64,000 bases of DNA from Pseudomonas sp. PDM05. Its GTDB lineage: Bacteria; Pseudomonadota; Gammaproteobacteria; Pseudomonadales; Pseudomonadaceae. The stretch lies in the NCBI RefSeq assembly GCF_014851685.1, contig NZ_JACVAC010000007.1, positions 1 to 64,000 of the forward strand. Direction: 5' to 3'. Positions 8,648 through 16,759 of the stretch are shown here, piece by piece. The position numbers were made by a program, and so were the translations under genes. Numbering within the stretch: the first letter of the stretch is position 1; each line of letters starts with the position of its first letter. The notes beneath the pieces were generated by a model, which was given only the letters and a program-made list of their open reading frames with translations, ran no database searches and was not told where the DNA came from.

Positions 8648-9334
8648 ATGAAACGTTTTGTTCTGCTGGACACTGCCCCGATTCCCGACAACGGCGGGGC
8701 CTTGTGCCTGTTCGAATACGGTGAAGATTTTGTCATCAAGATCCAGGGCGGTGACGGCGGCCAACTGATGAACACGCGCATGCATGGCTCCGAAGACGCG
8801 CTGGCGGAAATCCCTTGCCGCAAGGTCGCCGGGCGCCCGGATTCACGGGTGCTGATCGGCGGCCTGGGCATGGGCTTCACCCTGGCCTCGGCGCTCAAGC
8901 ATTTGGGCAAGAGCGCCGAAGTGGTCGTCGCCGAACTGGTGCCGGGCGTGGTGGAGTGGAACCGTGGCGCACTGGGGGAAAAGTCCGGCCGGCCGTTGCT
9001 GGACCCGCGCACGGTGATCCGCATGGAAGACGTGGCCAAGGTGCTACAGGCCGAGCCCCAGGGCTTTGACGCGATCATGCTCGACGTCGACAACGGCCCC
9101 GAAGGCCTCACCCAACGCGCCAACAGCTGGCTGTACTCCGCCGGCGGCCTGGCGGCCTGCGCCAAGGCCCTGCGGCCCAAGGGCGTACTGGCGGTGTGGT
9201 CGGCAAGTGCCGACAAGCTGTTCAGCGATAAACTGCGCAAGGCCGGCTTCAAGGCCGAGGAAGTGCAGGTGTTCGCCCACGGCAACAAAGGCACGCGGCA
9301 CACCATCTGGATCGCCGAAAAGCTCAAGGGCTAA
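8648..9334 (+). CDS. Spermidine synthase-like SAM-dependent protein
   Basis: A 228-aa protein with a Rossmann-type methyltransferase/aminopropyltransferase fold. The nucleotide-binding glycine motif is VLIGGLGMGFTLASAL (around residues 71-86), followed by the acidic VVVAELVPGVVEWNR and the IMLDVDNGPEGL strand. Proteins of this type are annotated as spermine/spermidine synthase domain proteins, but length and the missing N-terminal beta-barrel argue against a normal SpeE. The substrate is unknown. The 56-bp gap to the next gene suggests cotranscription with the HNH nuclease gene. Confidence 0.8.
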   Translation: MKRFVLLDTAPIPDNGGALCLFEYGEDFVIKIQGGDGGQLMNTRMHGSEDALAEIPCRKVAGRPDSRVLIGGLGMGFTLASALKHLGKSAEVVVAELVPGVVEWNRGALGEKSGRPLLDPRTVIRMEDVAKVLQAEPQGFDAIMLDVDNGPEGLTQRANSWLYSAGGLAACAKALRPKGVLAVWSASADKLFSDKLRKAGFKAEEVQVFAHGNKGTRHTIWIAEKLKG

Positions 9335-9390
9335 ATGCGCCGTGAACGGCTAGAATCAAGCCTTACCGTGACCACCAAAATATAGGAGCC

Positions 9391-9768
9391 ATGATGAGCT
9401 CAACCAACCCGCCCTCCCACACCGCCAAGCTGGACCGCATCCTCGCCGATGCCCAGCGCGACCGGGAAATGGGCTATCGCGACAAAGCGTTGAAGATGTA
9501 CCCCCACGTGTGCGGCCGCTGCGCCCGTGAATTCGCCGGCAAGCGCCTGAGCGAACTGACCGTGCATCACCGTAACCACAACCATGATGACAACCCCCAG
9601 GATGGCTCCAACTGGGAATTGCTGTGCCTGTATTGCCACGACAATGAACACTCGCGCTACACCGACCAGCAGTATTTCGGCGAAGGCTCCACCAGCAGCC
9701 CGACGATTGCCAAGGCGACGCACAACCCGTTTGCGGCGTTGGCGGGGCTGATGAAGAAGGACGACTGA
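9391..9768 (+). CDS. YajD family HNH nuclease
   Basis: A 125-aa small HNH endonuclease-like protein. Two CxxC zinc knuckles (CGRC near residue 41 and CLYC near residue 82) flank the catalytic LTVHHRNHNHDDNPQDGSNW segment, and an HDNEH follows. This matches the YajD group found widely in gamma-proteobacteria, whose biological role is not settled. The protein is preceded by GGAGCC at a suitable distance from ATG 9391; the second Met is one codon later. A divergent REP pair and a palindrome lie downstream. Confidence 0.85.
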   Translation: MMSSTNPPSHTAKLDRILADAQRDREMGYRDKALKMYPHVCGRCAREFAGKRLSELTVHHRNHNHDDNPQDGSNWELLCLYCHDNEHSRYTDQQYFGEGSTSSPTIAKATHNPFAALAGLMKKDD

Positions 9769-9793
9769 TAGTCCTGTGTTGTCGGTACTGGCC

Positions 9794-9893
9794 GCTTCGC
9801 GAGCAAGCCCGCTCCCACATTTGACTGTATTCACAGATAGACATCTGTGAACCCAATCCAATGTGGGAGCGGGCTTGCTCGCGAAAGCAATGG
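9794..9893. repeat. Outward-facing REP pair with a central palindrome
   Basis: Here the two REP cores are arranged in the opposite relative orientation to the other pairs in the window: a reverse core at 9794-9820, then a forward core at 9861-9888. Between them, TTCACAGAT at 9830 and ATCTGTGAA at 9842 form a nine-bp hairpin with a four-base loop. Confidence 0.8.
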
Positions 9894-9955
9894 CCCAAGC
9901 ACCACAGCCCTCAGCACCGTATAATCGCGTTTTTTCCGCCAAGGCACCCTTCCCC

Positions 9956-10423
9956 GTGGGCAATAAACGCTACAGCTGCATCGGTCTGTATAACCCCAAA
10001 TCCCCCGAAAACGTCGGCTCGGTCATGCGCGCCGCCGGCTGCTACGGCGTGGCCTCGGTGTTCTACACCGGCGTGCGCTACGAGCGCGCGCGGGACTTCA
10101 TCACCGACACCAAGAAGGTCCATCACGACATTCCGCTGATCGGCATCGATGACCTGAAAAAGATCCTGCCCCTGGGTTGCATCCCGGTCGCCGTGGAACT
10201 GGTCGACGGCGCCCGTCCGTTGCCCGAATACACCCACCCCGACCGGGCGTTGTACATCTTCGGCCCCGAGGACGGTTCCCTCGACAAAGAGATCCGCGAC
10301 TGGTGCGAAGACGTGGTTTACATCCCGACCACCGGCTGCATGAACCTCGCCGCCACCGTCAATGTGGTGCTTTACGACCGCCTGGCCAAGGGCAACAACA
10401 CCCGCTCGGGCCCCAAATACTGA
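9956..10423 (+). CDS. TrmH/SpoU-family RNA 2'-O-methyltransferase
   Basis: A 155-aa SPOUT-class methyltransferase. The three family motifs are visible: NPKSPENVGSVMRAAGCYGV (motif 1), LYIFGPEDGSLDKEI (motif 2) and IPTTGCMNLAATVNVVLYDR (motif 3), which form the knotted SAM site. It probably methylates a tRNA or rRNA ribose; the exact target is unknown. I place the start at GTG 9956 (reading VGNKRYSCIG) because upstream in-frame codons run through a REP sequence. An AAGG lies about 12 bases upstream. Confidence 0.85.
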   Translation: MGNKRYSCIGLYNPKSPENVGSVMRAAGCYGVASVFYTGVRYERARDFITDTKKVHHDIPLIGIDDLKKILPLGCIPVAVELVDGARPLPEYTHPDRALYIFGPEDGSLDKEIRDWCEDVVYIPTTGCMNLAATVNVVLYDRLAKGNNTRSGPKY

Positions 10424-10490
10424 TTTTGCGGGAACATCCGGCACCCGCCGGCAGTCAGCTACGTATCACTCGCCTTGTTGGAGACAGATC

Positions 10491-10781
10491 ATGAACGACA
10501 GCAAAAACGTGCACGGCTTGGAACGCATCGGCTCCGTGGCCGGTGGCGTGATGATGGTAGGCAAAGGCCTGCGCCGTGGCGGGATTTTTGGCCTGATCCA
10601 GGTGGCGATTGGCGGCGTTGTGCTGGCCCGTGGGATAACTGGGCACAGTTCGCTCAAGGACAAGCTGGAGCAGGGCCGGCAGGAGATGAACACCATTCGT
10701 ACAAAGATCGAACGCGTGGGAACCGAGTTGAAAAACCTCAAGACTCCGGCTGAAGTGGCTGCGGAAAAACCCATTGCCTGA
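10491..10781 (+). CDS. DUF2892-type small membrane protein
   Basis: A 96-aa protein whose first 55 residues (ERIGSVAGGVMMVGKGLRRG, then GLIQVAIGGVVLARGITGHS) match the YgaP-type transmembrane domain, two short helices joined by an Arg-rich turn. A hydrophilic, probably helical tail with many Lys and Glu follows. The function is unknown. GGAGACAG gives a good ribosome-binding site before ATG 10491. A REP pair follows the gene. Confidence 0.75.
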   Translation: MNDSKNVHGLERIGSVAGGVMMVGKGLRRGGIFGLIQVAIGGVVLARGITGHSSLKDKLEQGRQEMNTIRTKIERVGTELKNLKTPAEVAAEKPIA

Positions 10782-10811
10782 CTGTGATCTGTCAGATGCA
10801 GCAGATCTAAA

Positions 10812-10902
10812 TGTGGGAGCGGGCTTGCTCGCGAATGCAGTGCATCAGTCGAAACATCTGTGACTGACATACCGCGTTCGCGAGCAAGCCCGCTCCCACA
10901 TT
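10812..10902. repeat. REP pair (REPIN)
   Basis: Inverted GTGGGAGCGGGCTTGCTCGC cores with a short spacer lie between two convergent genes. Confidence 0.9.
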
Positions 10903-10924
10903 GGGTTTTGTGCAAGGCTTGCGA

Positions 10925-12145
10925 TCAGTGCAGCAGCTTGCTGTCCAGCACTACCGACCCTTCGCCGATCACGCTTTCAGCCAGCTGCACAAACTCCGCC
11001 GTGGTAATGCTGTTGGCCCGCATCACCGCCTGGGCCAGATCATCCAGCGAGCGTTTGTTGTGGGTCTTCACCCGAATCTCGCGATCCAGCTCCTGCAACA
11101 CCACCACCGCCCGCGACACCGTCGCCCCGCTGACATGCTCGCCGCGCAGCGACGTCACGTCCTTGCCCTCCTTCACCAACCGCGCCTGGATCGCCTGATA
11201 ACGCTCATCGGTAATCCCCCCGGCACGCCGCACCAGTTCGATGGCGTAGTACTCCGCCAACCCTTCGCTGATCCAGTCGCTGGTGTCGTGATCATTGAAG
11301 CGCCCAATCGCCTGCACCACTTCGCGGATCAACGGGCTGCTGCCATTCTCGCTGACCAGCGGCGTGCGGCTGTTGAGGTAGATCGAATCGCGCGCGGCGA
11401 ACGCGCCGCGGCGCATGGGGTCGCTGGCGCCGACCACCAGCAGCTTGGCTGGATGGCGTGGGAACGCCGCTTCCACTTGCGGCCAGACGAACGTCAGCAA
11501 CGTCAGCACATCCATGCGGCGCATGGCCTGGCCCTTGGGCGAAGCCACGGTGACCTCGGTTTCGCCCAGGCGCACGCGGCGGCTGCCAAGGGTGCCGGCA
11601 AGCATCCAGCCGGTGGGCCGGTCGAACAGGCGCGAGACGTTGTCGATGCGGAATTTGTTTTTGCCAATACGCGGCCAGGCGGTCTCGACGCTTTTCCAGC
11701 CGGCGGGCAATTCGAAGGTCAGGCGCGAGACCAACTCGACGCCGTCCTGCTGGTCGAGCCGCGCAGTGGGCACCAGGTCTTCGCCACGAAACAGCGCCCA
11801 GCCTGGGGTCATGCGCGCTTCGTAGATCCCGGCCTTGCGTGCATGGGTCAGGCGTACGCGGTAGGTCAGGCTGACTTTGTCGGCGCCGGGCTGCCACACA
11901 CCCCGCTGGCCTTTGACGCGCCATTGGCCGTCGGCCTTGAAGTCGCTGTAGTCGCCGTCACGGCCCAGGTCAAAGTCCAGGCTGCGCACCGCCGAGCCCT
12001 GGGACAGGCTCACGCGCACTTCAGCCTGATCGCTCTGGGGCAGCAGCTTGACGTGATAATCCAGGTCGACTTTCTTCGCGCACCAACCCGGCCCGCTCAG
12101 GGCCAGCAACACCAGGGTCGCAGTCAGCTTGGCTGCCATCGTCAT
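10925..12145 (-). CDS. Exported protein of unknown function, possibly a degenerate gluzincin-like peptidase
   Basis: A 406-aa protein with a signal peptide (LTATLVLLALSGPGWC, then AKK), so it is probably periplasmic. The N-terminal half looks beta-rich. The C-terminal half contains a SDWISEGLAEYYAIELVRR segment resembling the second zinc-binding helix (Glu-Gly-x-Ala-Glu-Tyr) of M1/M61-type peptidases. I find no HExxH before it, so catalytic activity is doubtful. ATG 12145 follows AGAGGAG. The gene starts 13 bases after the stop of ycgN and is probably cotranscribed with it. Confidence 0.7.
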   Translation of the reverse strand: MTMAAKLTATLVLLALSGPGWCAKKVDLDYHVKLLPQSDQAEVRVSLSQGSAVRSLDFDLGRDGDYSDFKADGQWRVKGQRGVWQPGADKVSLTYRVRLTHARKAGIYEARMTPGWALFRGEDLVPTARLDQQDGVELVSRLTFELPAGWKSVETAWPRIGKNKFRIDNVSRLFDRPTGWMLAGTLGSRRVRLGETEVTVASPKGQAMRRMDVLTLLTFVWPQVEAAFPRHPAKLLVVGASDPMRRGAFAARDSIYLNSRTPLVSENGSSPLIREVVQAIGRFNDHDTSDWISEGLAEYYAIELVRRAGGITDERYQAIQARLVKEGKDVTSLRGEHVSGATVSRAVVVLQELDREIRVKTHNKRSLDDLAQAVMRANSITTAEFVQLAESVIGEGSVVLDSKLLH

Positions 12146-12158
12146 AGAGACTCCTCTG

Positions 12159-12608
12159 TCAGCCCGCACGGAAGATCAGGTAATCCTCCCAGTCGTCTTC
12201 GGGCACGCTGCCTTCGCTGAGCATGCGCCCGGACTGGGAAATGCGTTCGTGGTGCACGGCGTCGCGGTCGCCGCAGACCAGGTGGTGCCACAGGGGCAGG
12301 TCCTTGCGCTCGCTGACCAGGCGGTAGCCGCAGGTCGGCGGCAACCATTTGAACTGGTCGGCCTGGCCCGGTGTGAGCTGGATGCAATCGGGCACCGACG
12401 CGCGACGATTGGGGTAGTCGGTGCACTGGCAGGTTTTCAGGTCGAGCAGTTTGCAGGCGATGCGCGTGTAATAGACGCTGTTGTCGTCTTCATCCTCAAG
12501 CTTTTGCAGGCAGCACAGGCCGCAGCCGTCGCACAACGACTCCCACTCCTCCTGATCGAGGTGCTCAAGGGTTTTGCGTATCCAGAAAGGTTCGACTTTG
12601 GCGGCCAT
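12159..12608 (-). CDS. ycgN: YcgN family cysteine-cluster protein (UPF0260)
   Basis: A 149-aa cytoplasmic protein of the YcgN/UPF0260 family. The [17 protein letters not shown] motif near residues 26-42 and later Cys residues ([30 protein letters not shown]) suggest metal or iron-sulphur binding. The function is unknown. It precedes the exported peptidase-like gene on the same strand. Another gene of the ycgL/ycgN/rnd group lies about 2 kb away (rnd-ycgL at 14.5-15.9 kb). Confidence 0.88.
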   Translation of the reverse strand: MAAKVEPFWIRKTLEHLDQEEWESLCDGCGLCCLQKLEDEDDNSVYYTRIACKLLDLKTCQCTDYPNRRASVPDCIQLTPGQADQFKWLPPTCGYRLVSERKDLPLWHHLVCGDRDAVHHERISQSGRMLSEGSVPEDDWEDYLIFRAG

Positions 12609-12761
12609 GGCTCTACATCAGTATCGGTATGTTAAAAGGCCGCCAGTCTAGTGCCCAAGGCCCTTGGAACCAAGCGCTTACGACTGGCGGTGTAACAACA
12701 CTTGTCAGTCTAATGGGCGCGCAGTAGCTTTGAACGCCGAATTGACCCTCAGGAAACGCCC

Positions 12762-13346
12762 ATGACACGTGTTGCCGATTACCCGATCCATACTCAGTTC
12801 ACCGAGCGCTGGTCGCCACGCGCTTTTACTGGCGAGAGCATTCCGCAGGAAACCCTGCTGAGCTTCTTTGAAGCCGCACGCTGGGCGCCGTCGGCCTACA
12901 ACTCGCAGCCGTGGCGCTTTCTCTACGCACGTCGCGATACGCCGGACTGGGAACGTTTCCTCGGCCTGTTGAATGAATTCAACCGGGGCTGGGCGCAACA
13001 CGCATCGGCCCTGGTGATCATCGCCTCGAAAACCGACTTCACCGCCCCTGGCGCCACTGAAGAAACCCCGGCGCTGTGGCACACCTTCGACACCGGTTCG
13101 GCCTGGGGCCACCTGGCGCTGCAAGCCAGCCTCAGCGGTTGGTACACCCATGGCATGGCCGGTTTCGATCAGGAACTGACGCGCAAAGAGCTGAAGATTC
13201 CGCAAGGTTATGCGCTGCATGCCGCCGTGGCGGTGGGCAAGCTGGGGGACAAATCGACGCTGCCGGAATACCTGCAAGGCCGTGAAGCGCCGAGCCCGCG
13301 TCGGCCGTTGAGCGAGCTGGCTTGCGAAGGCGACTTCAGCCTCTGA
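12762..13346 (+). CDS. Nitroreductase family protein
   Basis: A 194-aa FMN-dependent nitroreductase-fold protein. The block RWSPRAFTGESIPQ and then EAARWAPSAYNSQPWRF form the usual FMN phosphate and isoalloxazine binding region, and the C-terminal half has the GWYTHGMAGF segment. It probably reduces nitro groups, quinones or related electrophiles with NAD(P)H; the natural substrate is unknown. An AGGAAA lies upstream of ATG 12762. The gene is divergent from ycgN, with 153 bp between. Confidence 0.87.
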   Translation: MTRVADYPIHTQFTERWSPRAFTGESIPQETLLSFFEAARWAPSAYNSQPWRFLYARRDTPDWERFLGLLNEFNRGWAQHASALVIIASKTDFTAPGATEETPALWHTFDTGSAWGHLALQASLSGWYTHGMAGFDQELTRKELKIPQGYALHAAVAVGKLGDKSTLPEYLQGREAPSPRRPLSELACEGDFSL

Positions 13347-13368
13347 AGCTGAGGCAATAAGCAGGCTT

Positions 13369-13460
13369 GTGTGGGAGCGGGCTTGCTCGCGAAGACGGTG
13401 GGTCAGCCTACTCATCAGGCGACTGACACACCGCATTCGCGAGCAAGCCCGCTCCCACAT
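13369..13460. repeat. REP pair (REPIN)
   Basis: Inverted REP cores lie between the convergent nitroreductase and hydroxyacid dehydrogenase genes. Confidence 0.9.
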
Positions 13461-13476
13461 TTTTTACTGCGTGGTG

Positions 13477-14409
13477 TCAGTAGCCGCGTGCGAAATCCAC
13501 TTCGCCGCGCAACGCTTGCTTGGCTTGATACGCCCGCACGTTCTGCAAGAACAACTCCACCATCAATTGCGGTGACGTCGGCGCCGAGCTGTGCCCGGTC
13601 AGCAACAGCCCCCAGGCGGTCCAGAACGGATGGCGTTGCGGCAACGGTTCCTGGCGGCACACATCGATCACCGCGCCAGCCAAGTGCCCTTCTTTCAAGG
13701 CTTCGACCAAGTCGGCATCCACCACGGCCACACCGCGCCCGACGTTGATAAACAAACCAGTCGGCTTGAATTGCTTGAACAGCGCCGCGTCATACAAGTC
13801 ATGGGTGCTCGGCGTGTTCGGCAGCAGGTTGATCACATAATCCACCTCGCCCACCAAGCGGCCCAGTTGATCCAGGCCGGCCACGTCAATGAACGGCGCC
13901 TGCTCGCGCGCGGTGCTGGCAATGCCGTACAGCTTGACGCCAAACGGCACCAGGAACTCGGCGACGCTCTGGCCGATGTCGCCGGTACCGACGATCAGCA
14001 CCTTGCGCCCCGCCAGGCTCTGGCCCGTGCGACTGTCCCACTTGCGTTCCACTTGGCTGACCAAGCGCGCCAGTACTTCGCGCTCATGGCCGAGCATGTA
14101 GGTGAGGACAAACTCAGCCATGACCTGGCCATAGATACCCACTGCGCGGGTCAGGCGATAGTCGCGGGTCAGGCCGTCAGCCAGCAGCGGCGTGATGCCG
14201 GCCCAGGTCGATTGCAGCCATTGTGGCTGATGGCCCTGGCGCAGCAGGGTCGCCAGCAGGTCGGGCTGGCCCAGCCATACCGGGCAATCGGCGGCCAGGC
14301 GCGACAGTTCGGCCGAGTCGCCGCTGGTCAACACCTCAAGGTCCGGTGCCGCTTCGCCGAGCAATTGGGCGTAGAGCGGATGATCCTGTTCAGCAATCAG
14401 AACACGCAT
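13477..14409 (-). CDS. D-2-hydroxyacid dehydrogenase (NAD(P)-dependent)
   Basis: A 310-aa member of the D-isomer-specific 2-hydroxyacid dehydrogenase family. It has the nucleotide-binding VGTGDIGQSVAEFL motif, the conserved Arg segment INVGRGVAVVDADLVEAL, the Glu in VCRQEPLPQRHPFW, and a catalytic His in LLLTGHSSAPT. Such enzymes (GhrA-like) reduce glyoxylate or hydroxypyruvate or act on related 2-oxoacids; the specificity cannot be read from sequence. The gene stands alone, with a terminator region upstream and a REP pair downstream. Confidence 0.88.
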   Translation of the reverse strand: MRVLIAEQDHPLYAQLLGEAAPDLEVLTSGDSAELSRLAADCPVWLGQPDLLATLLRQGHQPQWLQSTWAGITPLLADGLTRDYRLTRAVGIYGQVMAEFVLTYMLGHEREVLARLVSQVERKWDSRTGQSLAGRKVLIVGTGDIGQSVAEFLVPFGVKLYGIASTAREQAPFIDVAGLDQLGRLVGEVDYVINLLPNTPSTHDLYDAALFKQFKPTGLFINVGRGVAVVDADLVEALKEGHLAGAVIDVCRQEPLPQRHPFWTAWGLLLTGHSSAPTSPQLMVELFLQNVRAYQAKQALRGEVDFARGY

Positions 14410-14485
14410 GCTTAAAACCTTTCAAAAACAGTGCAGACGGCCGCCCGCATCCTTACGGCCACCGCCCAACAATACGATTGCATTG

Positions 14486-14510
14486 AAAAATGTGCCCCGA
14501 AGGGGGCACT
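14486..14510 (-). terminator. Rho-independent terminator of rnd-ycgL
   Basis: Read on the minus strand, AGTGCCCCCTTCGGGGCACA forms a stable hairpin with a TTCG-type loop and is followed by ATTTTTC. It lies just downstream of the ycgL stop. Confidence 0.75.
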
Positions 14511-14516
14511 GACCGA

Positions 14517-14810
14517 TCACATCGGGTCGTTACGGCGCAGCAGTTCTTCGGGCAAGTGTTCGATGTACTCGTCCTCGGGCGGCGGCATTTGCAGGTGGTA
14601 GCCCTGCTTGTCGAGGTTTTCCAGGACCTGGGCGATGTCTTCCTGTTGCAGCTTGCGCTCAGGGGTCAGCACCAGGTTGAACGCGTGCACCGGCTTGCCG
14701 AACACCGCGAGCAGGCCTTCGGGCACACGTTCGAGCACATCGCTTTTAAGCACGTAAAGGTACATGCCGGCGCGTTTGGGGCTGCGGTAGATGGAGCAAA
14801 TACGTTTCAA
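14517..14810 (-). CDS. ycgL: YcgL domain-containing protein
   Basis: A 97-aa protein of the YcgL family ([17 protein letters not shown], then [16 protein letters not shown] and [14 protein letters not shown]), a small conserved gamma-proteobacterial protein of unclear function. The only sensible start is TTG 14810 (reading [10 protein letters not shown]). It overlaps the TGA stop of rnd in a TTGA junction, and a GGAG sits about seven bases upstream within rnd. Translation is thus probably coupled to rnd. Confidence 0.88.
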   Translation of the reverse strand: MKRICSIYRSPKRAGMYLYVLKSDVLERVPEGLLAVFGKPVHAFNLVLTPERKLQQEDIAQVLENLDKQGYHLQMPPPEDEYIEHLPEELLRRNDPM

Positions 14811-15940
14811 GGCTGTTCTCCGGCAGTGGCCAGGCTGTCGAGCAGCGCCTGGCCCATCAACTCGCGGCGCCAGCCACGCAGCGAGTCTGGCAATTGGTAA
14901 GGCCCATCGGGGTAGCCACTTTTGACCAGGGCTTCGAGGGTTTTCTTGCGCAGCATCAGTTCCGGCGCCATGTTCAGGCGTTCGGCTTCGGCCTGGCCCA
15001 GGGCACGCAGTTGCTTGATCAGCGCGGCGGCGTCCACCGGCAAGGGCTCGGCGACGGCGGGCGGCCACTGGTCAGCGGGCACACTGCCGGCACGTTTGAT
15101 CAGGTCCAGCAGGAACTGGCCATCCTGACGGACGGTGCGCGGGTGCATGTCTTCGATCTTGCCCAGGGCGGCGAGGTTATCCGGCTGGGTCTTGGCCAGG
15201 GGCCACAGCGAGTGTTCGCGAATGATACGGTTGCGCGGCAGGTCGCGGGCACGCGCCTGCTGTTCGCGCCAGGCGCACAGCTCACGTAATACCGCGAGTT
15301 GCGCGCGGGACAGTTTCCACGCCAACTTGGCGTCGCGGTACACCTCGTAGGGGTCGACCTCGCGGCGCAGGTTGGCCACCAGCTCGGCGCCGTCGTCCAA
15401 TACCCAGGCGTATTTGTCGTCGGACAGCTGCGGACGCAGGCGGATGTAGACCTGCGCCAGGTGCAACGCGTCTTCGGCGGCGTAGCTGATCTGCGTCTCG
15501 GACAACGGCCGCTGCAGCCAGTCCGAGCGGGTTTCGCCCTTGGGCAGCTCAATGTCCAGCACGGCCTGCACCAGGCGCGAATAGCCCATGGAGAAACCGA
15601 GGTTCAGGTAAGCGGCCGCCAATTGCGTATCGAACAACGGCACCGGCAGGCTGCCGGTCAGGCGCAGCAGCACTTCGAGGTCTTCGCTGCACGCGTGCAC
15701 CACCTTGATCACCGCCGGGTTTTCCAGCAAGGCGGCCAAGGGTTGCCAGTTGTCGATGGTCAGGGGATCGATCAGGTAAGCGCGTACGCCATCACCAATC
15801 TGGATCAGCCCGGCGATGGGATAAAAGGTGTCGACCCGCATGAATTCGGTGTCGAGGGCGACGAATGGCAACTGCTGCCATTCGGCGCAATGCTGGCCGA
15901 GGCTATCGTTGTCGCAGATCCAGTGAATATCGATGGCCAC
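14807..15940 (-). CDS. rnd: Ribonuclease D
   Basis: A 377-aa 3'-5' exoribonuclease of the DEDD superfamily, involved in tRNA 3' maturation and structured RNA turnover. The first motif, Asp30-x-Glu32 in [15 protein letters not shown], the second in [13 protein letters not shown] and the third in [15 protein letters not shown] are all present, followed by an HRDC domain (from about residue 205) and a helical C-terminus. GTG 15940 is chosen because GGGAGA lies just upstream and it gives a length close to that of E. coli RNase D. The downstream ycgL overlaps it. Confidence 0.93.
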   Translation of the reverse strand: MAIDIHWICDNDSLGQHCAEWQQLPFVALDTEFMRVDTFYPIAGLIQIGDGVRAYLIDPLTIDNWQPLAALLENPAVIKVVHACSEDLEVLLRLTGSLPVPLFDTQLAAAYLNLGFSMGYSRLVQAVLDIELPKGETRSDWLQRPLSETQISYAAEDALHLAQVYIRLRPQLSDDKYAWVLDDGAELVANLRREVDPYEVYRDAKLAWKLSRAQLAVLRELCAWREQQARARDLPRNRIIREHSLWPLAKTQPDNLAALGKIEDMHPRTVRQDGQFLLDLIKRAGSVPADQWPPAVAEPLPVDAAALIKQLRALGQAEAERLNMAPELMLRKKTLEALVKSGYPDGPYQLPDSLRGWRRELMGQALLDSLATAGEQP

Positions 15941-16061
15941 ACGGCTCTCCCTTGAAGAATGGCGCGCAGTATATATCGCGAAAGGGCATTGCGAGCATCC
16001 GCAGTGCGTGCGCCACACGAAAACTCCCACAAGAGATAAAGAATAGTCCGATGAACGGGAG

Positions 16062-16658
16062 TTATCCTGCCTTACGCAGCACGTAGACCCGCCACAGCTT
16101 GGAGCCCGGCACGAATTCCTGGTGGTTGAGCACCTCGAAACCGGCCTGGCGAAACTCCGGCTCCACCGCCACCGCCGAATTGACCGAAACAATCACCGTG
16201 TCGCGACTGACCCGGTGAAACTCGCGCAGCAGCGCCAGGCGCCCATCACTGCCGGGGACATGCCGAAACAGCTCCAGGCAGAAAATGCAGTCCACCGCGT
16301 TCGCCGACAGGCCGATGGAAAACGCCGAGCCCTGGAACGTCTTGATCCGCTTGAGCAATGCCGGGTGATGACCGCGGGCGTGGTCGAGCATGTCCTGGGA
16401 ATTGTCCGAGGCCAGGATCACGCGGTTGACGTGCTCGGCCAACACCGGCCAGAAGCGCCCCGAACCACACGCCAGATCCAGAATCAGCCCCGGCTCGCCC
16501 GCCGCGTTCAGTGCATGGCGCACCAGCCGCTGCACACGCCAGGCCGCCAGGCGCTGCAGCAGTCCGGGCGGACGCGTATCGCCGCAGACCCGCGCGTGCT
16601 CACGGCCACAGCGCTCGGCGAATTCGATCTCGATGGAGGATGGAGGTTGTGGCGACAT
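16062..16658 (-). CDS. Class I SAM-dependent methyltransferase
   Basis: A 198-aa Rossmann-fold methyltransferase. Motif I is LILDLACGSGRFWPVLAEH; the acidic residue of motif II is in VILASDNSQDML, and the post-motif DCIFCLELFRHVPGSDGR follows. The substrate is unknown; small proteins like this act on ubiquinone precursors, lipids or toxic small molecules. The gene is monocistronic, downstream of the glutamine-synthetase-like gene on the same strand with a 101-bp gap. Confidence 0.82.
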   Translation of the reverse strand: MSPQPPSSIEIEFAERCGREHARVCGDTRPPGLLQRLAAWRVQRLVRHALNAAGEPGLILDLACGSGRFWPVLAEHVNRVILASDNSQDMLDHARGHHPALLKRIKTFQGSAFSIGLSANAVDCIFCLELFRHVPGSDGRLALLREFHRVSRDTVIVSVNSAVAVEPEFRQAGFEVLNHQEFVPGSKLWRVYVLRKAG

Positions 16659-16759
16659 CGCGAGCTCATGTAAGTGAAACGGGAGTGAACGACCTTGATT
16701 CGCAGCTTAACCACTGCAACGTGAAAAAAAGGTTGAAACCGTCACTACCGTCGACTTGT

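Noticed and set aside
9863..9955. Upstream extension of the TrmH-type gene (MGAGLLAKAMAQ...)
   Set aside because: These codons come from a REP unit. The same MGAGLLA or MWERACSR peptide appears at every REP, so it is not part of a protein.
10901..12220. Plus-strand frame of 439 aa opposite the exported peptidase-like gene
   Set aside because: The minus-strand gene has a signal peptide and a ribosome-binding site; the plus frame has neither and a shadow-like composition.
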